Shown here piece by piece: positions 54,652 through 63,704 of a stretch of 64,000 nucleotides of DNA. The DNA is from Flavobacterium glycines (GTDB lineage Bacteria; Bacteroidota; Bacteroidia; Flavobacteriales; Flavobacteriaceae). A program made the translations under genes and the position numbers. Location of the stretch: assembly GCF_900100165.1 (NCBI RefSeq), contig NZ_FNEO01000008.1, positions 1-64,000 of the forward strand, written 5' to 3'. Numbering within the stretch: position 1 is the first letter of the stretch; the number at the start of each line of letters is the position of its first letter. The notes under the pieces were generated by a model. It saw nothing but the letters and a program-made list of their open reading frames with translations, was not told where the DNA came from and searched no databases.

Positions 54652-54773
54652 ATTGCTGTATGTTTAAATTGGTACTACTAAGTTAGTGATTTTTAAAACA
54701 ATAGAGAACAAATGCGGTGTTAAAATAAATTGGTAGTCAGCGGTTTAAATCAAAAAAAATAATTCAGGCAGAT

Positions 54774-56345
54774 TTACGGTTGTTGTTTTAATATCCAATC
54801 TAGTTCAGGGTCATTACCTCGAATTTGGTCTTCCAACGTAGGTATTATTGTTACATCAGGAAAAATTCCACGACCATGAACAGGGCTTTGGTAAAAAGGA
54901 GTAAAATTCATAGTCCCAATTCGGAGATTGAGTTTTGAATGCGGTAATTTTACAATTGGCATAAATCCGGCGACAGTTCCATTATAGTCACCGCCAGTTT
55001 CTTCCCCTACAAATGTGGCTCGTTTAGAACCTTTTAAATTAGTAGATAAAATGCTCGAAGCCGAAAAACTACCACCATTTATCAGGACATACAATTTTCC
55101 TTTAAAAGCTTTTTCATTAATAGGCTGCGGTTTCGTTTCGGTATCAAAATAATTTTTGCCGTCTTTTTCTTTATGGACGGTCAAAAGCAAATAACTGTAA
55201 ACAATAGGTGAAAAGAGAGTTTTAATCGTTTTTACAACAGCATTTCCTTTGTTAAAATAGACACCTTCAAACAAACTAGCTCTTGAAACTACTTCGGTTT
55301 TTTTGAGGAAAATAGAACTTGAATCGGCAAGGTAGGAGTAGAGATGAACAATTTCACTTAAACGTCCGCCGCCGTTGTTTCTTAAATCAATGATGAGTGT
55401 TTTTGTTTTTCGTTTCTGAAGTTCAGCAAAACACATTTTGTAAAATTTACGAAAGCGACCGTCTTTAAAACCTCTGATTTTTAGTAATGCAATACTACTG
55501 TCTTTGGATATAAAATGGAGTTCCCGGATAAAAGTATTCGTGTTCTTATCAAAGCCGTTAATTCTTTTTTTCTTTTCTAAAATTCTTTGTTTGGCTTTGT
55601 CAATTACGACTTTTTTTTGTCGTATTTTTTTAGTTTTTAGATCTAAACTGTCCAGTTTGAACCTTTTTATGGTAATGTTTTTTATGCTGTCGTTATATTT
55701 GAAAACATAGTGTAAACTGTCTTTTATATCGTTTTCAATGGTAAAATAGGATACAAATCTTTTGGCAGCTAATTCTTTTTTGAAAGTAGTATTAAAGCCG
55801 TCTGAGCTAAAATAATGACTGTATTCATTAATAAGTTCCTGAGGTTTAATTCCGTTTATCGAAAGTACTTCGGTTCCGGCTGCAATCTCTTTATTATAGG
55901 ATTTATTTCTGACAACATATAATTTGTCATTGTAATATGTGAAATCGAATTGAGAAAAAGGACCAATTCCTTTTTTAGTAATGCTTTTGGTTTCTCTCTT
56001 GGTATATGCTTTTTGCGGTGGTAACACATAACTATGTCCTTGCTTTACAGCAGCTACTACCGGACTTATTTTTTTGTAAAATTCCAGTGGAGTTAAAGCT
56101 TTGTTGATAGTTTTTTTTACGCTGTCAAATTGATTGTTCAGATTTTCTTTGCTAATGTAATAATCCAAATTAGGATGGAGCTTTTGAAGTTTTTTATGGG
56201 CAAAATCCACATCTTTTTGGAGTGCATTCGCGGGAATCAACTGCTGTAAACGGACATTATCTTTTTTTATAGTACTGCATTGTACCAAGAAGAATGCTAA
56301 AAGTAATTGAGGGATTCTTTTTTTTAAAAAAAGGATTGTTAACAT
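54774..56345 (-). CDS. S41 family peptidase lipoprotein
   Basis: A 523-residue C-terminal-processing-like protease with a lipoprotein signal (FFLVQ, Cys23). A PDZ-like part at about 110-230 holds LSINGIKPQELI, and the tail-specific protease domain at about 270-520 has the catalytic Ser in LINGGSFSASSILSTNL. The substrate-binding region IDLRNNGGGRLSEIVHLYSYL and the end EETGGDYNGTVAGFMPIVKLP fit the family. It probably acts on periplasmic or surface proteins. Confidence 0.88.
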   Translation of the reverse strand: MLTILFLKKRIPQLLLAFFLVQCSTIKKDNVRLQQLIPANALQKDVDFAHKKLQKLHPNLDYYISKENLNNQFDSVKKTINKALTPLEFYKKISPVVAAVKQGHSYVLPPQKAYTKRETKSITKKGIGPFSQFDFTYYNDKLYVVRNKSYNKEIAAGTEVLSINGIKPQELINEYSHYFSSDGFNTTFKKELAAKRFVSYFTIENDIKDSLHYVFKYNDSIKNITIKRFKLDSLDLKTKKIRQKKVVIDKAKQRILEKKKRINGFDKNTNTFIRELHFISKDSSIALLKIRGFKDGRFRKFYKMCFAELQKRKTKTLIIDLRNNGGGRLSEIVHLYSYLADSSSIFLKKTEVVSRASLFEGVYFNKGNAVVKTIKTLFSPIVYSYLLLTVHKEKDGKNYFDTETKPQPINEKAFKGKLYVLINGGSFSASSILSTNLKGSKRATFVGEETGGDYNGTVAGFMPIVKLPHSKLNLRIGTMNFTPFYQSPVHGRGIFPDVTIIPTLEDQIRGNDPELDWILKQQP

Positions 56346-56420
56346 TTACATCAATTTGGGGTTACCGCTTTTTGAAACGAAAATACGACAAAACTTTCAA
56401 TGCCTGTTTTATTACAGGAA

Positions 56421-56921
56421 TTAGTTGTATTTGGTTTCTATAGCTACTCCATTACGCAATGTTTGGTACACTACACAATATCTTTCGGTGAGTTTAGTTA
56501 GACTTTCAATTTGTTCGGCAGTTGCCGATGTGTCAAATGTAAAACTCAGACGGATATTTTTAAAACCAACAGCTACTTCCTTGGAAACACCTAAAGTTCC
56601 TCTGAAATCTAAGTCGCCTTCGGCTTTCACGACAGCATTTTTAATTTCGATACCCAAGGCAGTTGCTACGGCATTCATGGTAACTCCGGCACAGGCAACT
56701 AAGGATTCCAAAAGCAAATCACCTGAGCAGGCCTGAAGTCCGGTGCCTCCCGTAGCCGGGTGAAGTCCCGCTTCTACAATACTTTTTCCGGTTTCGACTT
56801 TACATGAAATTCCTTCTCCAATATTGCCCTGAGCTTTTAAAGTAATCAAAGCCGATTCCGGGTTGGTTTTGTATTTTTCTTTCAGGGGAGTCTGTAGGTT
56901 TTTAAGTTCGATAGCGTCCAT
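56421..56921 (-). CDS. OsmC family protein
   Basis: A 166-residue OsmC/Ohr-fold protein. The two active cysteines of the peroxidase type are likely in LVACAGVTMNAV (first) and ERYCVVYQTL (second), with TGGTGLQACSGDLLLES before the first. Members reduce organic hydroperoxides, but some close relatives lack that activity. The expected Arg and Glu of Ohr proteins cannot be confirmed by eye. It is separated from the next gene by a repeat-filled spacer at 56922-57363. Confidence 0.82.
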   Translation of the reverse strand: MDAIELKNLQTPLKEKYKTNPESALITLKAQGNIGEGISCKVETGKSIVEAGLHPATGGTGLQACSGDLLLESLVACAGVTMNAVATALGIEIKNAVVKAEGDLDFRGTLGVSKEVAVGFKNIRLSFTFDTSATAEQIESLTKLTERYCVVYQTLRNGVAIETKYN

Positions 56922-57363
56922 AACAAAATCATTTAAGGGTTAGTATCAGTTCTAAATCGTAAGTTGAGTTGTGTTGCGGTTGTCTATCAAATTTACTTAA
57001 ATTATCAGGAAATAACCAGAAATTATCAAGGAAACGGTATTGTACTGAAAGATTGACTTTGTTAAGTTTTTTTGTATGGCAGTTTTTGTTTTAAAAGAAT
57101 TTTAACCGCAAACTTGTCATCCTGACGAAGGAAGGATCTTCACAAGTTGTTTGTTCTTTTTGTAAGTAGGGATTACTTTGTCAGTTCGCCATCACTCGGG
57201 TGTAAATCTGCGCTGTCGGCTAACCTCCTGAATAAAGAAAAGCCACCCCGTCTTTCAGACACCCCTCCAGAGGAGGGGAAATTACGTGACTTCCCCTCCT
57301 CTGGAGAGCTTGTCCCGATTTTATTTCGGGAGGTGCCCAACGGGCGGGGTGGTTTATTGGCTA
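56922..57363. repeat. compound hairpin repeat in a long spacer
   Basis: The 442-nt gap has no gene. From 57243 to 57352 the ends are CCACCCCG and CGGGGTGG. Inside lie a 16-bp perfect stem CTCCAGAGGAGGGGAA (57265-57280) with its complement at 57291-57306 and a 10-nt loop, a smaller CCCCTCC-AGA-GGAGGGG stem and a TCCCGA/TCGGGA stem. This matches a dispersed flavobacterial palindrome I have seen elsewhere. It is much more GC-rich than its surroundings. Confidence 0.72.
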
Positions 57364-58272
57364 TTACAAACCTAAATTAGGTAATACAAAAGATTTCGTA
57401 TTTTGGTGTAATCGTATCCATAAGCCCGGATTGCTATTCAATTGTTCCAAAGCTTCTTCTTTGTTTGAACTGAGCTTTGTGTTCAGAACGTTAGCATAGG
57501 TTTTAACTTTAGCAGGAGCAGAATCGGCGTCGACTACAGACTGAACAATCTTTTTGGCTTGTAAAATAGCAGCCGGTCCTAAAGTCAAAATATATTGAGC
57601 CGCTCGGCATTCCTTTTCATCGTTTTCATTTACAAGGCTTCCACCAGCTTTAAACTTGCTGATGTGGTGCTCTAAAATACTACTGGAAATTGGGATAATA
57701 CCAGCAATATGTTGTGGTTTTGCTCCCGAAAATGGTTTGATATAGGCAAGGTGAGAAGCCTCATTTTCTTCCGGGCCATGACCAATAAAAAAGATATCCA
57801 AACCACCCAATTCTTCCAGTTTATTCAAATAGGCAATCAAAGCCGACTCGATATCCTGAGTATCGGTTTGCATAGGTGTAAAGCTTTTTATTTTTTTGAA
57901 AAAGGCATCACCTAAAATACGCTCAAAATCCCTGACAAAACTAAAAGAATTCTTCATACCCAATGGTGCTAACGCATCCTGAGTAAACACATTTAGCCTG
58001 CTTAATAATTCGTCTTGTTCTGAAGTTTGAGCTAAGGCGCCCAGTAAACGGTGTAATTCCTGCGCCCCTCTGCCACCCAGTAGTGCAATGTTAATATCGC
58101 CTTCTTTAGCTTGTGCGGTTTTGTATAGTTCCTGTAACATGGCTTGACCCACCTCGGCTTCAGAACCAAGAACAATAGGTTTTACGCCATAATCCGTAAT
58201 AGTAAATTCGGCTTGGTTATTTTGAGACAACCATATATTTTCGTTGTCTACCTCTCTCGTAAATTTATTCAT
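57364..58272 (-). CDS. sugar-phosphate isomerase/6-phosphogluconolactonase-like protein
   Basis: A 302-residue protein of the NagB/6PGL-type fold. Visible are INIALLGGRGAQELHRLL, then LNVFTQDALAPLG (as in NagB-type enzymes) and GGLDIFFIGHGPEENEASHLAYIKPFSGA (about 156-185). The last is the region of the active motif, which in NagB reads GxGxDGHIAFNEP. Here it is G-H-G-P-E-E-N-E-A-S-H. That is a clear divergence from the canonical catalytic loop, and NagB activity should not be assumed. The ending YILTLGPAAILQAKKIVQSV is family-like. Confidence 0.75.
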   Translation of the reverse strand: MNKFTREVDNENIWLSQNNQAEFTITDYGVKPIVLGSEAEVGQAMLQELYKTAQAKEGDINIALLGGRGAQELHRLLGALAQTSEQDELLSRLNVFTQDALAPLGMKNSFSFVRDFERILGDAFFKKIKSFTPMQTDTQDIESALIAYLNKLEELGGLDIFFIGHGPEENEASHLAYIKPFSGAKPQHIAGIIPISSSILEHHISKFKAGGSLVNENDEKECRAAQYILTLGPAAILQAKKIVQSVVDADSAPAKVKTYANVLNTKLSSNKEEALEQLNSNPGLWIRLHQNTKSFVLPNLGL

Positions 58273-58398
58273 TGTATTGTTTTTTACTGTAAATTGTTCT
58301 TTCTAAAAAACGAGTATTTCGGGGAACGAAAATAGGAATAAAAAAGCTATTTTACAGCATTTGCAAATTACAGTAGTGTGGTTTTTAAAGTGTTTTTT

Positions 58399-58436
58399 CC
58401 GCCTTGTAAACGCTTCTATTTGTTTGTTGAAGTAGG
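58399..58436. repeat. diverged copy of the 60508-60547 repeat
   Basis: CCGCCTTGTAAACGCTTC followed by TATTTGTTTGTTGAAGTAGG closely follows the order of the REP-like sequence at 60508-60547 with substitutions and a short deletion. It lies between the NagB-like and RDD genes. Confidence 0.6.
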
Positions 58437-58542
58437 TTTTGTGTAATTTTTTTGTAAAATGCAAAATATTTTTTTAAGATATTTCATACTAATTAATTGT
58501 CGGTTTAAAGATGTTTAGATACATTTGTAAAAAAAAATCTAC

Positions 58543-60336
58543 ATGAAAAAAACAATTACAATTATTTTAGTTTTGTTATCTTTTTTTGGATTAATAAGTG
58601 TTTTTATTGATTCTTTTAAATATCGTGATTTAATACCTTTTTTATCTGTTTTCCCTTTTAATAGATCAGAGTTATTGAAGGAATATAGTAATTTAGGAAT
58701 CATAAACTTATTTTTTTATATCGTTTTTATTGTTGGTATTATCGTTTATTTGATTTCAAAATATAGAGAAACAAGACTATTAAGATTTATTTTTTCGGTG
58801 ATTTTGATTTCAAAAATAGTGTTTGTTCCAATTTGGATTTACAGTTCTTATCTTACTTCTGAATTTAGGTCATTACACCCTGAGTTTAATACTAATTTTA
58901 ATTGGATCCATTCGGTTTTATACTACATATTTCAGATTTTTATAATCGTTATTTCTTTTAGAATTCTCAAATATTTAAGTTCAGATAAAGAACTTGATTT
59001 TTCTGAAAAAGTTTATGGTGAGCATATCTCTAAGGAATATACTGTTGCAACTAAAAGTCAACGATTTTTGAATTATTTAGTTGATACTTTGGTATGGATA
59101 ATTGTTTATTCTTCAATATTTAGTACTGTTAATAGTTTGGTTTTTATGCAGAAGCAAATAGATAGTTCGCTAATAGAAAATAATACGATGGCAAATCAAT
59201 TTGTAGGTGATTCATCTAATAATAATTTTATTGCTCTTTTATATTTGTTACTATTTAGATTTATTTATTATATATTTTTCGAATTTGTTTTTAAAGCAAG
59301 CCCGGCAAAGTTTTTAACAGAAACCAGAGTGATGGATTATTCCGGGGAACCAACAAATTTCAAAGAAATATTCTTAAAGACTACTTTTAGAAATATTCCA
59401 TTTAATACAATAACTTTTTTGTTTGGATATAATTTGCAGGATAATTGGTCGGCTACAGAAGTATTTAAAGAAAAGAGAGTAGGGGTTTCAGGGAATAAAT
59501 ATTTAGGTTATTTTTTTATAATTGCAGGTTCATTTTTTTTGGTTTATTTAGGAGTTAGGTTTTATGAAAAAAAACATGAAGAGAATTTTCAAGTACAACT
59601 TTTAGAAGAAAAAATAAAACACAACAAGAAGGCACTTTCCGAACTTGAAATAGGAGACATTATAATAATTCACCATTATGATTCCAATGATTATGGACAG
59701 TATATTTTAAAAATCAATAGAATAATTGGAGAAAAAGTGTATTTTAATATGATTGATTCTAATGATTATAATTATCCGGAAGATGAATTAATTATTGTTA
59801 ATAAAGACAAATATTTCTTAAATGAATTGGAAACTTTTTCTGTAAATAAGAAAAATTTGTCGAAAGCAATTATTTCAGTTGATGAAATGAAAATGAATGA
59901 AAACCATGAAGTTGTTAATCCCGAGGGTTTTGGTTTTAAATTATTAAATGACAAAAAAAATTATTTTATAATAAATGTATTGGCATTACGAAAACCTATT
60001 CTTAAAATTGAAAAAGCAAGGTGGTCAGAAACTAATAATGTAGTTAAAGAATTAAATTTTAGTATTAGTAATTTAGGTATTTCATCAAAATTGATTGCGA
60101 TAAAAAGCAATCAGGATGATGTTTTGTGGGGGCTTGAAAGTTCAACAATTCTACCTATTCAAATTCCAAATAAAAAAAATGATTCTAACAGTTATGTTTT
60201 AAATTTAAAAGGAAAAGGAGATAATCTTAATAATTCGGATTTTACTATTTCTGTTCAGGATTCTCTGGGAAAAATCTACGATTATCAAATATTAGCTAAT
60301 AATGTAAATCCTGAAATTATTATTAAATCCTTGTGA
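58543..60336 (+). CDS. RDD family membrane protein
   Basis: A 597-residue protein. Four N-terminal hydrophobic segments (about 5-150) are followed by the RDD domain. That has the first arginine/aspartate signature in QRFLNYLVDTLVWIIVYSS, then YYIFFEFVFKASPAKFLTETRVMDYSGEPTNFKEIFLKT. A last helix (about 326-346) leads to a soluble C-terminal half of about 250 residues with beta-rich sequence (for example GDIIIIHHYDSNDYGQYILKI). RDD proteins are thought to move ions or small molecules. The C-terminal half is unlike any family I know. Confidence 0.8.
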   Translation: MKKTITIILVLLSFFGLISVFIDSFKYRDLIPFLSVFPFNRSELLKEYSNLGIINLFFYIVFIVGIIVYLISKYRETRLLRFIFSVILISKIVFVPIWIYSSYLTSEFRSLHPEFNTNFNWIHSVLYYIFQIFIIVISFRILKYLSSDKELDFSEKVYGEHISKEYTVATKSQRFLNYLVDTLVWIIVYSSIFSTVNSLVFMQKQIDSSLIENNTMANQFVGDSSNNNFIALLYLLLFRFIYYIFFEFVFKASPAKFLTETRVMDYSGEPTNFKEIFLKTTFRNIPFNTITFLFGYNLQDNWSATEVFKEKRVGVSGNKYLGYFFIIAGSFFLVYLGVRFYEKKHEENFQVQLLEEKIKHNKKALSELEIGDIIIIHHYDSNDYGQYILKINRIIGEKVYFNMIDSNDYNYPEDELIIVNKDKYFLNELETFSVNKKNLSKAIISVDEMKMNENHEVVNPEGFGFKLLNDKKNYFIINVLALRKPILKIEKARWSETNNVVKELNFSISNLGISSKLIAIKSNQDDVLWGLESSTILPIQIPNKKNDSNSYVLNLKGKGDNLNNSDFTISVQDSLGKIYDYQILANNVNPEIIIKSL

Positions 60337-60464
60337 TTTTTAAATAGAATTTAGTTATCAATAAAACAATCGCTGATTGATAGATTTATCATTTTTGAAT
60401 TAGTCGATAAATTCTCCGGTTCTTGATTACGGCTGGGATCTAATTGAAATTATAATGGTAAAAT

Positions 60465-60570
60465 GTAGCGTTTGCAACGCGGGTATTTTGTGATAATAAT
60501 GTTTTAACCGCGTTGCAAACGCTACGATTTGTTTATTGAGGTATGTAGGCACTCGTTGTAAACGAGCGCC
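60465..60570. repeat. REP-like palindromic element
   Basis: An 18-bp perfect inverted repeat, GTAGCGTTTGCAACGCGG at 60465-60482 and its complement at 60508-60525, separated by 25 nt. It is followed by a second hairpin, GGC-CTCGTT/AACGAG-GCC, at 60548-60570. This pair matches the REP elements linked to RAYT-type transposases in Bacteroidota. No transposase is in this window. A degenerate relative lies at 58399-58436. Confidence 0.8.
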
Positions 60571-60577
60571 AGTGGGG

Positions 60578-61255
60578 TTATTGTAAGTAAAGTTCATGTA
60601 AATCATAATTACTAAAAAACTTTCTAGGAACACTTGGTAAATGACTTTTGTGATTTTCGTAATATGTTAAAATAGTATTTTTGGGATCTGATTTTAATAT
60701 ATTTTTCCAATATCCAACATAATGTTGTCTTAGTAAAAACAATATGAAGGATTTCGGTGTAAGAAACTTATCTATACCTATTCTAATATCATTATTAAAG
60801 CCAATATGCATATGAGAAAGAGGATGCAGTCCATTTGTGTAACCTTTAGAGTCTACATCATATCTAATATATACAGCATTTTCCTTTAGTTTACATTCGG
60901 AAACATATAAATAATATTCTTCCACAAAAGTTTTAGAAAAATCATCTTCAAATCCTTCTTGAGCTATAAAATCATTATAACTTAAACATTTATAAGGACA
61001 ATCAATATATGTATAGGAAGCTGTATTATTTTGAGAATTAAACTTAAATATTAGCAACGAATTGTCCTTTAATAGAAAATCGTAAATATTATTTTCCATA
61101 ATTAATTTCCAATTTTCTTTGAAGTTTGTATGCCGAAATAATGAAACATTTTCGATATCTGCAGGACTGTAATTCCTTTCGTCTAATAAGTCCAATTCGT
61201 TGAGGAAATTTTGTATTTCATTTAATTCTGTGGAGAATTTCCCTTGTGAAATCAT
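60578..61255 (-). CDS. DUF2290 protein (second gene of a helicase pair)
   Basis: A 225-residue protein of the DUF2290 family: ERNYSPADIENVSLFRHTNFKENW near the start, CLSYNDFIAQEGF in the middle, and YDVDSKGYTNGLHPLSHMHIGFNNDIRIG and FLTPKSFILFLLRQHY near the end. DUF2290 has no known activity, and the His-rich HPLSHMHIGF strand is its most conserved part. The start codon ATG overlaps the stop of the upstream helicase by 4 nt (ATGA), so the two proteins are made together and probably act together. The pair looks like a two-gene defence unit. That is an inference from its context and helicase partner. Confidence 0.82.
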   Translation of the reverse strand: MISQGKFSTELNEIQNFLNELDLLDERNYSPADIENVSLFRHTNFKENWKLIMENNIYDFLLKDNSLLIFKFNSQNNTASYTYIDCPYKCLSYNDFIAQEGFEDDFSKTFVEEYYLYVSECKLKENAVYIRYDVDSKGYTNGLHPLSHMHIGFNNDIRIGIDKFLTPKSFILFLLRQHYVGYWKNILKSDPKNTILTYYENHKSHLPSVPRKFFSNYDLHELYLQ

Positions 61256-63312
61256 AGTTTTTTCTTAACTTTTCTTTGTTCTAAAAATAACATTATTTCT
61301 TCAGGTGTCATTTCAGCTAATAATTCATCTAATATTTTAGATTGTTTACTTTTTCTTTCAGCTGTTTCTATTATATCTCTTTTTAATGCTCTTTCAACTT
61401 CCTTACTATAAGTAAATTCAATATTTGGACTTATTGAAATTGCTTTATCAATTTCAACTTTCCATCTTTTAGCCGATTCACCAATGCCACTTATTTTAAC
61501 CCATCCTTTAGCACGAGTTAATGCTGTAAACATTAAGTTTCTTTCTCTTACAGAAGGTTTTAAAGAATATAATGCATCTATTCCAACTACATAAACAGAA
61601 TATGCCTCATTTCCCTTTGCTTTATGTATTGTGCTTAATGTGACATGATTATTAATTGAAAAATCTTTTATACTAAATTTATCACTATGTATATTATTGC
61701 ACTTTACATTATTTTCAGATAATACTTTATGAATATCATTTAAATATTTTTTTGCATTTCTATCGTCAACGACAATAACCAAAATATCTTCAGGTAATAA
61801 ACCATCTTTAATATCATTTAATATGTTTTCACAGCAAAAAATTATTTCTTTTCCATAATCATCAAAAGCTTCAACTTGAATAATTTCATTTTTGCTGAAG
61901 TGTTTAGATATTGTCTCTAAAGAATTTTGTTTCGGTCGTTCAATTTTTATATTATCTCCAATATTAAAATCTCCCTCTGTAACTTGGTAACCTATATCGT
62001 GCCAATACTCTTTTTCTTTTATTATCTGAACGATTTCATTATAAAAACCAAAACCAATTGCATGTGCAGTTACTAATATTTCTCTTGGATTTCTGTAGCA
62101 TTTATATAATATAATGTCTTCTTCTAATCCCTGATATTTAGATCCAGCCAAAACTGATTCAATTGAAGGTGTTTTGGTTTGAAAAATAGTTTGAAGTTCG
62201 TCATACGCCCAAACTATACGTCCATTTTTACATAAACTGAGACAAAGTTTTATAAAAGATTCTGGGAAATCTTGACCTTCATCTATAAAAATATAATCAT
62301 AAATTTCTGAGATGTCATTTTCTAATGCAGTTGAGCATGCAAAGTCAAAGGCGTTGCCCGGCTTTTTAAAATTTGCATCGCTAAAAGATAGAAATGGAAT
62401 TTTATTAACCTCACAAGCCTCATGATAAATCCCTGAATTAGTGTTACTACCCCAGGCGTGAATAATTTTTAATTTATTCCAATCTGGATCTTTATCATCA
62501 TATTGCCTATAAAATCTAGTTATCAATCTTTGAATATGTTGATATAGACTTTTTGTATAAAATGTATAAGCAATATTAGCATCTGGATTACGTAAATGTG
62601 TTAATGCAGCTTTTAATGCTAATACTACTGTTTTACCAGAACCAGCTAAACCTCTAATTCTTTCAGGACCAATAATTTCGTTAATGTAAGCTTTTTTTTG
62701 GAATTCATCGAATGTACTTATTTCTCTTTCGATTTCGGTTGCTACATAACCTTTTTTCTTATCGTCAGAAATATTTCCTCTTTCTTTAGGTTTAATTATT
62801 CCTTTAGATCCTTCAATTGTTGAAAGTAATTCTGTATATAAAGAGTCCTCTATTTCTGATTGAGAATTTAATTCTAAAAAATAAGCATTTAAATCAGTAA
62901 AATTTGATATACATTTTACTCCTTCAAATTCAAAAGTTTTGCTAATATCTGAATTGAAAACAATAGTATTTAAATCAAACTTTAAAGTTGTTGTAGAATT
63001 TCTTAATGAACGATTTCTCAATAATCTACTGAAAATAATTGATTGTAATTGTTCTAAATTTTCTATTGTTTCAAGCTTATTATCGCTAGATTCAATATTA
63101 TCAAAACTTAAAATAATAATTCCTAATTTTTTAGATATTACTAATAGTTGACTAACTAGTAAATCCCCATCGAAATCTTTAAATATGGGAAAGTCGTAAT
63201 AGAGTGATGATTCACCCAATTTTAAATCCGCTTCATGACTTTTTAAATGTTCTATAAAGCTAAATGCTTGCGAATTATGTTTGTATGTCTTTTCTCTTGA
63301 ATTAATTTTCAT
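61252..63312 (-). CDS. SF1 UvrD/Rep-type helicase (defence candidate)
   Basis: A 686-residue superfamily 1 helicase. Walker A is GLAGSGKT (221-228), and motif II is FIDEGQDFPE (DEGQD at 344-348). Later motifs are YKCYRNPREI, then STIHKAKGNEAYSVYVVG and FTALTRAKGW near the C-terminus, the usual UvrD-type motifs IV to VI. The N-terminal 200 residues have LYYDFPIFKDFDGDLLVSQ...GIIILSFD, which might be a degenerate nuclease-like domain, but I am not sure. It is first in a unit with DUF2290 and ends in a 4-nt overlap. A 23-nt palindrome lies 94 bp upstream. A phage-defence role is an inference. Confidence 0.85.
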   Translation of the reverse strand: MKINSREKTYKHNSQAFSFIEHLKSHEADLKLGESSLYYDFPIFKDFDGDLLVSQLLVISKKLGIIILSFDNIESSDNKLETIENLEQLQSIIFSRLLRNRSLRNSTTTLKFDLNTIVFNSDISKTFEFEGVKCISNFTDLNAYFLELNSQSEIEDSLYTELLSTIEGSKGIIKPKERGNISDDKKKGYVATEIEREISTFDEFQKKAYINEIIGPERIRGLAGSGKTVVLALKAALTHLRNPDANIAYTFYTKSLYQHIQRLITRFYRQYDDKDPDWNKLKIIHAWGSNTNSGIYHEACEVNKIPFLSFSDANFKKPGNAFDFACSTALENDISEIYDYIFIDEGQDFPESFIKLCLSLCKNGRIVWAYDELQTIFQTKTPSIESVLAGSKYQGLEEDIILYKCYRNPREILVTAHAIGFGFYNEIVQIIKEKEYWHDIGYQVTEGDFNIGDNIKIERPKQNSLETISKHFSKNEIIQVEAFDDYGKEIIFCCENILNDIKDGLLPEDILVIVVDDRNAKKYLNDIHKVLSENNVKCNNIHSDKFSIKDFSINNHVTLSTIHKAKGNEAYSVYVVGIDALYSLKPSVRERNLMFTALTRAKGWVKISGIGESAKRWKVEIDKAISISPNIEFTYSKEVERALKRDIIETAERKSKQSKILDELLAEMTPEEIMLFLEQRKVKKKL

Positions 63313-63405
63313 ATTGAAATGGTAATTTTATAACTATTGCATATAACCAGTTTATAATAATGATATAGTCTCTATAATACAATTGAATAAGGTTAGATGT
63401 AGTGA

Positions 63406-63428
63406 TAAATATCTTTGAAAGATATTTA
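63406..63428. promoter_or_regulatory. perfect 23-nt palindrome, possible operator
   Basis: Arms TAAATATCTTT and AAAGATATTTA around a central G at 63417, with no mismatch. It lies about 94-116 nt upstream of the helicase start, in a spacer that should hold its promoter. Odd-centred palindromes of this length are typical of dimeric repressor sites. No regulator is in the window. Confidence 0.5.
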
Positions 63429-63539
63429 CAAATATATAGATAAATGATTACAAGTTGATAAAGCGATTTTTTGTTTTTTTGAATACTTTTCGTATTTAAA
63501 TAATTATAATTTTAAAATCAAATGTTTTGGTGAGTAAGG

Positions 63540-63656
63540 TTTGCGTGAGGGATAGTAGTGAAAATCCTTTTATGTAGCGTAGTGAAATAAAAGATTGTAA
63601 CGTATAGCCCGACCCAGCTGTAACGAAGGGGAGGCTGGGTCACGCCCACAAAAAAA
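63540..63656. repeat. flavobacterial GCGTGAGGGAT intergenic repeat, copy 2
   Basis: Begins TTTGCGTGAGGGAT and ends GCCCGACCC...GGGTCACGCCCACAAAAAA, sharing both ends with copy 1 at 5060-5222. The internal ACCCAGCTGTAACGAAGGGGAGGCTGGGT can fold. It is non-coding and borders the thrC terminator. Confidence 0.75.
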
Positions 63657-63682
63657 CGGCTAAAGATTACTCCTTAGCCGTT
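63651..63682 (-). terminator. intrinsic terminator after thrC
   Basis: Arms AACGGCTAA (63655-63663) and TTAGCCGTT (63674-63682), with a T run on the minus strand. It follows the stop of the minus-strand thrC gene. Confidence 0.88.
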
Positions 63683-63704
63683 CTATATTTGGGTTTTTGA
63701 AAGC

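Noticed and set aside
57147..57380. Plus-strand open frame of 77 codons.
   Set aside because: It is made of the compound palindrome at 57243-57352, and its Pro/Glu-rich translation comes from the repeat arms.
60427..60633. Minus-strand open frame of 68 codons downstream of the DUF2290 gene.
   Set aside because: It covers the REP-like element and overlaps the end of the DUF2290 gene in another frame. The translation is hairpin-derived.
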